Shown one piece after another: positions 14,522-21,134 of a stretch of DNA of 22,792 nucleotides. The translations under genes and the position numbers were made by a program. The DNA is from a virus, in IMG/VR virus record IMGVR_UViG_3300030106_006202, positions 1-22,792 of that record. One strand, 5' to 3'. The notes below the pieces were generated by a model. It saw only the letters and a program-made list of their open reading frames with translations, was not told where the DNA came from and searched no databases. Numbering within the stretch: the stretch's first letter is position 1; each line of letters opens with the position of its first letter.

Positions 14522-14856
14522 CCCATTTTACTTAAAGCACCCATTTCTTTTTTGCCTTCTTGCATTCCCATGCCCTCAACAGCATTTATAAGTTCTGCCA
14601 ACTCTGGCAACAATTTAATTAATATTCTTGCTGTTTCTGGAGTTATTGCTTTATCAAGCATCCTTAACTCCTCTGGTGACATATTTGCTAAACGAGCCAT
14701 AAGAACAGCAGTCATCTCCTCTGATGGTCTCATTAAACTCATTTTTGCTTCTGGTGGCATACCACCTCTCATTTGATCCATACCTCTTGGTGCCATGTTT
14801 GCACCTTTCATATCTGGCATTGGTGGCATCATATTTTTATCGACGTGTCCTGGCAT
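14518..14856 (-). CDS. Methionine-rich small protein, unknown function
   Basis: 112 residues, of which 19 are methionine by count; 15 of these lie in the first 66. The first 45 residues are Pro/Met/Gly-rich and probably disordered; the rest (about 46-95) is helical and ends in a short Gly/Met tail. AGGAG lies six bases before the ATG, which overlaps the stop of the upstream gene (TAATG). It sits between a virion protein gene and GNAT. No family recognised; a scaffold or assembly-factor role would be a guess. Confidence 0.7.
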   Translation of the reverse strand: MPGHVDKNMMPPMPDMKGANMAPRGMDQMRGGMPPEAKMSLMRPSEEMTAVLMARLANMSPEELRMLDKAITPETARILIKLLPELAELINAVEGMGMQEGKKEMGALSKMG

Positions 14857-16091
14857 TATATCTCCTTTTGTTTATAAAGTGTTGACCAATCTGTTTTTTT
14901 ACAAAAAGATCCTATAACCAAGCACATTGGTTCTAAAATTTTCCTGTAAATTTTACCTAAATAATCTGGCTTATCTCTTTCACCATATATATAGGCAATC
15001 TCATTTGCTCTATGACCTGCGACATGTTTCCAAAAATTTACAAATCTGCCTTTACGCATTTGCCTGACCATCCAAACTGCCCACACATGATAACCATTAA
15101 CATGCATTGGAGTCAGGAAGTCTCTTGTAAATTTATAGTCAAGAACAACTTGTTTGCGAGACATTATTCCTTGTCTCATTAATTCATTACATATAACTCT
15201 GCCACCAAGTGCTGAACCTAAAACTCCCCCGATGATTCCGCCAAATCCTGGCAGCAAAGCATTCCCCAGATATGTTCCAATAGCTTGAGCACCTGCAGAT
15301 CTTGCTGCTTTGGCTGGATCTCTGCCTGATGCTAATTGAACACCGAAATTTAAAAGTGCAGAACCACCTGCTCTTGCTAGATTTGCTTTACCAGCAGCAG
15401 ATGTCGGATCTATCCTTTGACCAAATTTTTCCATAAATGTTGGTGCTGCAGTTTGTGCTGTTATTGGCTCTGCAAATAAATTGGCTTTCCCTGATTGTGC
15501 TGCTTCAGTTAAAACAGATTGTTCATATACTCCAGGAACATCTGTTTTTGGCAATTTATTAAACAAATCTAAATTCCCTGTTGCTTGAGCAGTTGATCTA
15601 GATACAAGTTCAGGTTGAAATGCTTCAGTTCCTTTTATTTGCCCTGCGTCTAAAAGTTTAAAACCTGTGGTTGTTGATTGGTCAACTAATTGTAATGGAG
15701 TTGAACCGAATGTATCACCTAAACCTGCAGAAACAGCAGATTGACCAGAATCAATAACATAAGGATCAAACATAGATGCACCAATTTGACCTGCGGCAAG
15801 AGAGCCAACCTGACCAACAATGTCACCTGCTATCTCTCCAGGACTTGGCAATCCAGGAGGAACTCCTTGTTGACTTACAATTTGTTCATATTGCTCTAAT
15901 AATGCTTGGTCTGCTGGATCTGTTGGAGTGTATGAGCCTGTTCCAGTTTGAATACTTTGAACCCAGTTGAATACAGGCATTGCTTCTGTACCATAAACAT
16001 TTTGTAAATTGCTTAAATCTCCTAATGGTGTTTGAGATTGTATTTGGAACAATGGATATTCTATCGGTTGTGGTGCTTCTTCTTCAGCCAT
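14856..16091 (-). CDS. Phage structural protein with conserved C-terminal domain
   Basis: 411 residues. The first 270 are Gln/Thr/Ala-rich and low in hydrophobics. A glycine-zipper hydrophobic stretch at about 275-300 (LLPGFGGIIGGVLGSALGG) leads into a C-terminal domain (CNELMRQGIMSRKQV, then HVWAVWMVRQMRKG) whose pattern recurs at the end of virion proteins in many tailed phages. The start at 16091 was chosen because GGAGG lies six bases upstream; the in-frame ATG at 16121 would extend further into the upstream gene without a good ribosome site. The first bases overlap the upstream gene's end by eight. Probably a tail or ejection component; function not known. Confidence 0.65.
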   Translation of the reverse strand: MAEEEAPQPIEYPLFQIQSQTPLGDLSNLQNVYGTEAMPVFNWVQSIQTGTGSYTPTDPADQALLEQYEQIVSQQGVPPGLPSPGEIAGDIVGQVGSLAAGQIGASMFDPYVIDSGQSAVSAGLGDTFGSTPLQLVDQSTTTGFKLLDAGQIKGTEAFQPELVSRSTAQATGNLDLFNKLPKTDVPGVYEQSVLTEAAQSGKANLFAEPITAQTAAPTFMEKFGQRIDPTSAAGKANLARAGGSALLNFGVQLASGRDPAKAARSAGAQAIGTYLGNALLPGFGGIIGGVLGSALGGRVICNELMRQGIMSRKQVVLDYKFTRDFLTPMHVNGYHVWAVWMVRQMRKGRFVNFWKHVAGHRANEIAYIYGERDKPDYLGKIYRKILEPMCLVIGSFCKKTDWSTLYKQKEI

Positions 16092-16413
16092 TTGATGCCT
16101 CCATATAACTTGCCACAACATGTAATCTGTCTGCTGTTGCTGCTGTTGCTTTTAAAATTTCATTTTCTTGCAAAACCAATGGTCCTTTTAATAACTCTTC
16201 AGTGCTCAATGCACCAACACTCTCATTTTTATATAAACTAAAAACTGCACTTGCACTATCAGTAATTGTTAATGTTATTGTATCTTCACTTGATGAATCA
16301 TTTGAAACCATCAAAGATTTAAAAATACAACTTGTTGCTGCTGGTGCTGTGAGGACAGTTGTCGCATTTGTTGTTGTTAAATCAATTTTAGCATTTTTAT
16401 AAACTATTGCCAT
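16084..16413 (-). CDS. Small beta-rich virion protein
   Basis: 109 residues with alternating hydrophobic and Thr/Ser pattern (LTTTNATTVLTAPA, TITLTITDS, LVLQENEIL, LHVVASYMEA), as in small beta-sandwich phage decoration or tail proteins. The start is set at the MAIVYKNAK methionine (16413), which overlaps the upstream stop as TGATG; the ATG at 16428 lacks such a junction. Its 3' end carries the GGAGG ribosome site of the next gene. Structural role inferred from composition and position. Confidence 0.65.
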   Translation of the reverse strand: MAIVYKNAKIDLTTTNATTVLTAPAATSCIFKSLMVSNDSSSEDTITLTITDSASAVFSLYKNESVGALSTEELLKGPLVLQENEILKATAATADRLHVVASYMEASNG

Positions 16414-16589
16414 CAGCTCATAAACCAACTCATTTTTTGAGATTCTTCTGATAAATTTCTTGTTGCTGTTGTCGCAGCAAAAAACATAACTCTTTTATCA
16501 AGTTCTAATGCATTTATTAATCTACTAAAAAATCCTTGATTATAATTAGTTGGTGGTTCTGGTAATCTAAATGTTGTTGTACCACTCAT
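16413..16589 (-). CDS. 58-residue phage protein, unknown function
   Basis: A short gene that fills the space between the nozzle-like gene and the small beta-rich gene. The frame of 58 codons plus stop starts with ATG overlapping the upstream TAA (TAATG) and ends with TGA overlapping the downstream ATG (TGATG). The protein begins MSGTTTFRLPEPP and continues with an amphipathic helix (GFFSRLINALELDKRV), a small hydrophobic patch and a polar C-terminus with several Met and Trp residues. Coupling on both sides makes it very likely real. No family recognised; it is probably a small virion or assembly protein. Confidence 0.8.
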   Translation of the reverse strand: MSGTTTFRLPEPPTNYNQGFFSRLINALELDKRVMFFAATTATRNLSEESQKMSWFMS

Positions 16590-18691
16590 TATCTTAAACC
16601 ATCCTCTCTTGTGTTAATTCTAAAATCTCCAAATGCCCAGTCATCTGTAGTTCCTGTGCTTGATAATTTTACAGCTATTTGACGACCTTTTGCTCTTGTG
16701 CTTATTTTAGTTGTGCTTGTTGAAATAGTAAATGGACCTTTTGTAATTTCTGTTGCATTTGGATATTTTCTAGATTTTAATTCTAAAAGTAAATTTGTAT
16801 CAGAAGTCAATGTAACATCAGGAACAACTTTATCAACCATAAATAATTCATTACCACCAGAAGTTATTTCCATTGGTGAACTTTCAACAAATGCATTCAT
16901 CGCTGAACCATTATCACTTGTCCCAGTTTCATGATCATATAAAAAACCATTCTCATCAAAAGCAAAAGGAACTGTCCTCGCACCAAAACTGTCATGCCAA
17001 ACTGTTCTGTTCAAAGTTCCAACTGTCCAAACATTTTCTTGATAATTATATGTTACATAGCTGTCTGGTTCTGGGTTTGTAGTTCCTGCTGTATTTGATG
17101 TGCTTACATAAAACCAAGTCACCTCTTTAAATTTACGATTGTGACCAATAACTGTTTTATCTATATAATCTTCTTGCATTCTATTAAAAACAAAATATTG
17201 AACAGAACATGGCAACTCTCTAATAACACCATCATATTTAAAAAATCTATTTTTCCCCATCCAATAAACTATGCCATCTGCGTCACCGACAACATTTTTA
17301 CCACCAGCACCTGTTCCTGTTGCTAATAATCTGAAAGAAAATATAAATGGTGCTCCAACAAATGACATGCCATAAACTGCTTCATCTGTAAATATAAGCA
17401 TCTCATCTCTTGTTGGCTGCATTGTTACAATTTTATTACCTATTTCAAGTCTTTGATCACCAGCTGTATTCGTAGTTGTTGGAGTAAATACATTAAAGGT
17501 TTCTTGGTCTGACCATCTTATTAACATCGGATCCATAGTTGATCCTCCTAATGGTATTGTGCCACCAAGAATAACATGTCTATCAGGAAATGAAACTGCT
17601 GAAACTCTTGCTTTGCTAGGAACACCAGTTGCACCTGATTCTTCAGATATTAAAACAGCTCTATTGCCGACACCATCAGATGTATCATAATAATATATCG
17701 CACCACCACGAACAGTTGCAATTATATCTTCATCCCATAAATTCAATGACCAAACTGAATGCTCTAAATTAATATCTGATTCACTGGCAGATCTTGGAGT
17801 TCCCCATGTTGAGTTTCCCCAACCACCAACTCCCCAACCGAGTGCAGGATCACCAGATTGAGTTCCTAAATTTCCATCAATACCGACTAAATATTTAATG
17901 ACAACATCTAAACCACCACCAGCAGAAACTGTGCTAGATGCTGCACTTGGTACTGTTATTGTAAAAGCATCAGAACTTGTCACTGTTATTTCAAAACCTT
18001 CTGATCTATTTAATACATCCGTTGTAATACCACCTGTTGCTGTTGCACCTGATATTACTACATAGTCTCCTGATTGAGCTCCATGTGCAGTATCTGTTAT
18101 TGTTACAGTTGTGCTTTCGTCTGTTGTTGCAATAGGATTAACAAGGATCTGTGTTACAGTCGCACCATTACTGTGAGATGCAGCTGATGTACTGTTAGTT
18201 CCTCTGGTGCAACCTGTTAATGTTAATGAACTTATGCCTGTATATGTTATGACTTCTGAATTTATTTTTATAGTTCCAGCAGTTGTAAATCCTGTCACAC
18301 TTGCTAAATCTATTTCAGTTTCACTGCTGTCTAATCCTTCTGTTGTGGTTGTTGAAGTATTCGAAACATCTCTCAATGGTGTTACATCATACATAACACC
18401 ATTTTCAATAACATATAAATGACTGTGAGAGCCAACGATTATTCTATCTTCACCATCTGACTCTGCTCTCCAAAATAATATATTTCTAGCAATACCATCT
18501 AAAGAAGTCTCTGTTGTATAATCTGCTGAATTAGAAGTGTCTGTTCCATAAATTGTATCTTTTTGCCAACCACCTATTTTTTCAGCATAGCCATTTATAA
18601 ATCTTACAAGATTGCTGTCAATCCAAAATGGACCATTTTTACCTGCTGAATAATTTGTTATGTCTTTAACAACACCAGCTTTAATTTTCAT
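16589..18691 (-). CDS. Nozzle-like tail protein (propeller type) with inserted domain
   Basis: 700 residues. The N-terminal part (GPFWIDSNLVRFINGYAEKIGGW) and the repeated strands with Trp and Gly (LFWRAESDGEDRIIVGS, YYYDTSDGVG, IRWSDQ, VYWMGKNRFFKYDG) fit the propeller-type nozzle or tail tubular B-like proteins of podoviruses. Around 112-262 a Thr/Ser-rich stretch (SVTGFTTAGTIKINSE, TGCTRGTNSTS) resembles small decorating domains inserted in phage tail proteins. The start was set at 18691 (MKIKAG), which overlaps the end of the lysozyme gene by 11 bases; the TTG at 18706 is less likely. The ribosome site is weak, so coupling to the lysozyme gene is likely. Name is by architecture, not by close similarity. 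Confidence 0.65.
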   Translation of the reverse strand: MKIKAGVVKDITNYSAGKNGPFWIDSNLVRFINGYAEKIGGWQKDTIYGTDTSNSADYTTETSLDGIARNILFWRAESDGEDRIIVGSHSHLYVIENGVMYDVTPLRDVSNTSTTTTEGLDSSETEIDLASVTGFTTAGTIKINSEVITYTGISSLTLTGCTRGTNSTSAASHSNGATVTQILVNPIATTDESTTVTITDTAHGAQSGDYVVISGATATGGITTDVLNRSEGFEITVTSSDAFTITVPSAASSTVSAGGGLDVVIKYLVGIDGNLGTQSGDPALGWGVGGWGNSTWGTPRSASESDINLEHSVWSLNLWDEDIIATVRGGAIYYYDTSDGVGNRAVLISEESGATGVPSKARVSAVSFPDRHVILGGTIPLGGSTMDPMLIRWSDQETFNVFTPTTTNTAGDQRLEIGNKIVTMQPTRDEMLIFTDEAVYGMSFVGAPFIFSFRLLATGTGAGGKNVVGDADGIVYWMGKNRFFKYDGVIRELPCSVQYFVFNRMQEDYIDKTVIGHNRKFKEVTWFYVSTSNTAGTTNPEPDSYVTYNYQENVWTVGTLNRTVWHDSFGARTVPFAFDENGFLYDHETGTSDNGSAMNAFVESSPMEITSGGNELFMVDKVVPDVTLTSDTNLLLELKSRKYPNATEITKGPFTISTSTTKISTRAKGRQIAVKLSSTGTTDDWAFGDFRINTREDGLR

Positions 18692-19142
18692 TAGTTGAAG
18701 TGCCAAGTGCTTTCATCCTATTTATTAATCTATCTGCTCTATTTGTAACTTGTTTATACCAACGACTGTCTTTCATTTGAACTGCTGCTTCTAACCAATT
18801 ACCATCTTTAACAGCTTGTATTTTCTTTTTAAATTTACTATATCTTGGATATCCAAGATTGAACATCATGTTTGCACATATATGTTGAACTTCCTCTGGC
18901 ATATTATCCCAATCATCATAAATTTTTTTGCAATCATCAATAGTTATATTCATATCTTGTTCAAATAATTGACCACATCTTTCATATGAAACTTTTGTTC
19001 CAACTGGTAAACCTGACTCCTCATCACCTTCTTTTATTAAATGACCAATGCCACATGTTGGTAAACCTAAATGATCTAGATATATTTCTAATTTAAATCC
19101 CTCATCCTTTTCTATCTCATCTTGTAATTTATTGAGATTCAT
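18681..19142 (-). CDS. T4-type lysozyme (GH24 endolysin)
   Basis: 153-residue muramidase that hydrolyses the glycan strands of peptidoglycan at the end of infection. The catalytic triad spacing of T4 lysozyme is kept exactly: Glu14 (DEGF), Asp23 (YLDHLG) and Thr29 (PTCGIGH), that is E-x8-D-x5-T. The C-terminal NRADRLINRM corresponds to the conserved NRA..R motif. There is no signal sequence, so release needs a holin, and the upstream gene (holin-like) overlaps it by ATGA. Its length is close to the T4 enzyme. The gene lies inside the late operon next to the nozzle-like tail protein. Confidence 0.95.
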   Translation of the reverse strand: MNLNKLQDEIEKDEGFKLEIYLDHLGLPTCGIGHLIKEGDEESGLPVGTKVSYERCGQLFEQDMNITIDDCKKIYDDWDNMPEEVQHICANMMFNLGYPRYSKFKKKIQAVKDGNWLEAAVQMKDSRWYKQVTNRADRLINRMKALGTSTNEN

Positions 19143-19543
19143 TTTTTGCTCCTTTGATTCATTATCTGCAATCCTTGTTTACCAAACCTATATCCAAATG
19201 ATGCACCAATAGAAATATACAAACAATTTTGAAACCATGTTGGACAATGCTCATCTAAAAATATGAAACCTTCTTTAACATATTCTTGAGTCCATGGCAA
19301 AAAACATGCTAATAATATGCCACCAAATATAATTGTCCAAAACTCATCTTTCCAACTTCCAGCCATTTGGCTTGTAAGATTTTGTTCCATGAGCATACCA
19401 GATGTTGCTTCAGTTTCGTAAACTTTTGCTTCTGCTTTTGCTCTCGCAACCTTTACATCTGTTTCTGCTTTTGCTTTATCAACTCTGCCTTGTAACCAAG
19501 TCCCTGCTAAACTAGCAATTGGACCAATAAAACTTTGTAACAT
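19139..19543 (-). CDS. Holin-like membrane protein
   Basis: 134 residues. An N-terminal amphipathic segment and a charged Ala/Lys/Glu coil (about 20-50) are followed by hydrophobic segments near 66-82 (TIIFGGILLACFLPW) and 107-122 (CLYISIGASFGYRFG) and a basic tail. The pattern resembles the three-TM holins of gene transfer agents and marine phages (SWKDEFW before the first TM). Position directly before the endolysin with ATGA overlap supports a holin role: timed permeabilisation of the inner membrane. With five other small membrane or secreted proteins nearby, which one is the true holin is not certain. Confidence 0.7.
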   Translation of the reverse strand: MLQSFIGPIASLAGTWLQGRVDKAKAETDVKVARAKAEAKVYETEATSGMLMEQNLTSQMAGSWKDEFWTIIFGGILLACFLPWTQEYVKEGFIFLDEHCPTWFQNCLYISIGASFGYRFGKQGLQIMNQRSKK

Positions 19544-19545
19544 AA

Positions 19546-19746
19546 TTATCCTTTTATTTTTTTAGTTATCCATAAAAATATAGCATAAACTGTTAAACCA
19601 TAAATTGTTGCGATGCCAATGTCAACAAGATGTTCTCTCATATGATATATAAATTGTATCCCTGCTTCAACATCACTGCCACCACCATCATTAAAATTAA
19701 CTGTTTTAGTTAAATTTTCAACATCACTTATGGTCTGTTCCATCAT
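19546..19746 (-). CDS. Small single-TM protein, possible lysis accessory
   Basis: 66 residues (65 if the second of two adjacent Met codons is used). The N-terminal 35 are acidic with a Gly-rich turn (NDGGGSD); one hydrophobic helix at about 41-60 ends in a basic KKIKG tail, predicting an N-out, C-in orientation. The start overlaps the upstream stop (ATGATG over TGA). It lies between the basic peptide gene and the holin-like gene. A second holin, antiholin or lysis regulator is conceivable from context only. Confidence 0.65.
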   Translation of the reverse strand: MMEQTISDVENLTKTVNFNDGGGSDVEAGIQFIYHMREHLVDIGIATIYGLTVYAIFLWITKKIKG

Positions 19747-19886
19747 TTACTTGTCAACCAATCCCAAAAAGTTTTTCTCTTTTTAGTTCCTATTAGTTTT
19801 TTTATAAAAGATAAAATTTTATTTTCACCTTCTACAACTCTTGGTGTATATACAGTCTTTTTTGGTCTTCCTCTTTTATTTGCCAT
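19743..19886 (-). CDS. Basic 47-residue peptide with AT-hook-like motif
   Basis: The start at 19886 has GGAG upstream, one base after the stop of the previous gene; the frame could be read further upstream, but that part overlaps the 64-residue gene in another frame and is not coding. The protein carries 14 Lys/Arg residues of 47. KRGRPKK at residues 4-10 fits the AT-hook core (RGRP flanked by basic residues), which binds the minor groove of AT-rich DNA. A basic amphipathic helix (ILSFIKKLIGTKKRK) follows. Either DNA binding or membrane interaction is possible; its place among lysis genes does not decide which. Confidence 0.65.
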   Translation of the reverse strand: MANKRGRPKKTVYTPRVVEGENKILSFIKKLIGTKKRKTFWDWLTSK

Positions 19887-19887
19887 T

Positions 19888-20082
19888 TTACTCTCCTTGT
19901 TTTTTTGGGACAGACTTTGGGACGCAATATGCTTTGACCCAAATTCTGCTGTCCCCTGCCAGTGAGGGATCGAGGTTTTGTGCCCTAATTTTTGCTGCAA
20001 TTCTAAGACACGAGTCCAGATCACTGAAATAAACTGCCTCCTGTACTGTTCCTGATAAAAATACGACGAGCAACCATGTCAT
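19888..20082 (-). CDS. Small exported or membrane-anchored protein
   Basis: 64 residues. A short hydrophobic N-terminus (TWLLVVFLSGTV) acts as signal or anchor; the rest has two cysteines (DSCLRI and YCVPK) that may form a disulfide outside the membrane, and a basic tail. The start overlaps the upstream EF-hand gene by ATGA and the stop is one base before the next ATG, with GGAG of that gene in its last codons. Similar small proteins are common beside lysis genes in marine phages, without known function. Confidence 0.7.
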   Translation of the reverse strand: MTWLLVVFLSGTVQEAVYFSDLDSCLRIAAKIRAQNLDPSLAGDSRIWVKAYCVPKSVPKKQGE

Positions 20083-20414
20083 TTACCATTGCCATTCCTT
20101 GTCTTTCCCCATGTACTAAAACCGAAAAATGTTGCGACAATACCAGATTGTGCAACTAAAAATGTATTTAAAAAACCACTAATGCTATTTAATCTTTCTA
20201 TTGCTATTAATGGTGTAAATAAAACTGCAACAGCAATACAAACAGAACCCATAGCAACCCATGCCATTGCTCTGTGCTGATCCATCATTTTATCGATATT
20301 TTCTAGATGAACAAGCTCTTTGTGTAAAGACAACTCTTTATCAGTTATTTCACCATCACCATCTAAGTCTGCTTCCTCATACATAGAACCTTTTTCAAGT
20401 TTTTTCTGAGACAT
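20079..20414 (-). CDS. Two-TM membrane protein with canonical EF-hand loop
   Basis: 111 residues. Residues 16-27 (DLDGDGEITDKE) are a complete 12-residue EF-hand calcium loop: Asp at 1, 3 and 5, Gly at 6, Ile at 8 and Glu at 12. A charged helix (about 28-47) links it to two hydrophobic segments at about 49-72 and 80-100, then a short basic tail. Both ends of the gene overlap neighbours (TAATG before, ATGA after). A calcium-responsive membrane protein in the lysis region is suggested, but the function is unknown; the EF loop may be structural. Confidence 0.75.
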   Translation of the reverse strand: MSQKKLEKGSMYEEADLDGDGEITDKELSLHKELVHLENIDKMMDQHRAMAWVAMGSVCIAVAVLFTPLIAIERLNSISGFLNTFLVAQSGIVATFFGFSTWGKTRNGNGK

Positions 20415-20581
20415 TATGAGACCTTTAATATAATTCCAACAAGTAATACAATTATGGTGCCAGCAGAACCAAACAAGATTTGCTCAATCCTTTTTATTCT
20501 TAAGATAGTTTCTTTCCATCTTTCTTCTAATTGAGTTTCCAAAACTGTAATCCTTTTGTCTAAATCATTTATCTTTGTCAT
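20414..20581 (-). CDS. 55-residue coiled-coil plus TM protein (XhlA-like layout)
   Basis: A short frame that accounts for the otherwise empty 20415-20564. It starts within the end of the upstream gene (ATG at 20581, or the Met codon just before at 20584) and its TAA overlaps the next ATG (TAATG). The N-terminal 33 residues form a charged coiled-coil (DLDKRITVLETQLEERW), and residues 35-52 form one hydrophobic helix (ILFGSAGTIIVLLVGIIL). This is the layout of haemolysin XhlA-type phage proteins, which associate with holins in the membrane. No strong ribosome site, so translation is probably coupled. Confidence 0.75.
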   Translation of the reverse strand: MTKINDLDKRITVLETQLEERWKETILRIKRIEQILFGSAGTIIVLLVGIILKVS

Positions 20582-20771
20582 CATTAACAGAATTTATCAA
20601 AGCATTTACAAAATAATCTTTTGCTTTATCTATTTGATCTTTTTCAAAAGCCAATTTGTTACTTTTTATTTGAAGATCTTGAACTTGCTTAATATAATAT
20701 TTTTGATGATTATCTAAATCATCGGCACTAAAATCTTTGCCATCTATTTTTACAATATTTTCTTTGCTCAT
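20565..20771 (-). CDS. Small coiled-coil phage protein (DUF6447-like)
   Basis: 68 residues, opening with VKIDGKDFSADDL and continuing as a charged helix with heptad spacing (YYIKQVQDLQIKSNKL). This resembles the small DUF6447-type proteins found beside tail and lysis genes in cyanophages and pelagiphages, whose role is unknown. Its ATG overlaps the upstream stop (ATGA) and its 3' end overlaps the XhlA-like gene by 17 bases. No enzymatic motif. Confidence 0.65.
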   Translation of the reverse strand: MSKENIVKIDGKDFSADDLDNHQKYYIKQVQDLQIKSNKLAFEKDQIDKAKDYFVNALINSVNDDKDK

Positions 20772-21082
20772 GGTGCTTTACTTTCAGCAAATGTTTTAAA
20801 CGCAGTTTTTACATCATCAGTCCAAGCTGCTTCAGCTATAGCTTTTACTTTGGCATCTTCACCACTTAAATCAGTAGGTGTATGTGTCCACTTACCATCA
20901 GTATTTTTTTCTGAATTAAATGGTCTTAACACATGACGATGAAAACTGCGATTAAGTTCAACTTTAGAACCATCTGACTGCTCTTCCATAATCTTTGTGG
21001 CTCTGCGAACTTGTATGTTCCATTGCAGTACGACTTCGATTTTATCATATTCTATTTCTTTTGTTATATCACCAGTTGCCAT
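20768..21082 (-). CDS. Small phage protein downstream of the tail fibre, unknown function
   Basis: 104 residues. The core LQWNIQVRRATKI with a later SFHRHVLRPF resembles a conserved small protein that often follows tail fibre genes in marine phages. Composition is mixed, no membrane segment. It has the best ribosome site of its neighbourhood (AAGGAG shortly before the ATG) and lies after a small hairpin, so its translation starts independently of the tail fibre gene. Role unknown; possibly tail-fibre assembly. Confidence 0.6.
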   Translation of the reverse strand: MATGDITKEIEYDKIEVVLQWNIQVRRATKIMEEQSDGSKVELNRSFHRHVLRPFNSEKNTDGKWTHTPTDLSGEDAKVKAIAEAAWTDDVKTAFKTFAESKAP

Positions 21083-21107
21083 ATTTTCTCTCCTTTTTAG
21101 GCTTCCA

Positions 21108-21128
21108 ACTCTAGCAATCCACTAGAGT
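21108..21128 (-). other. 7-bp hairpin in the tail fibre/small gene gap
   Basis: ACTCTAG and CTAGAGT flank a seven-base loop, in the 52-base gap after the tail fibre stop. No U-run follows on either strand, so it is not a standard terminator; it could be a processing site or mRNA 3' stabiliser that adjusts tail fibre versus downstream expression. Confidence 0.45.
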
Positions 21129-21134
21129 ATTCCT

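Noticed and set aside
19887-20024. N-terminal extension of the basic 47-residue protein
   Set aside because: This part overlaps the better-supported 64-residue gene in another frame, and GGAG plus ATG at 19886 give a clean internal start.
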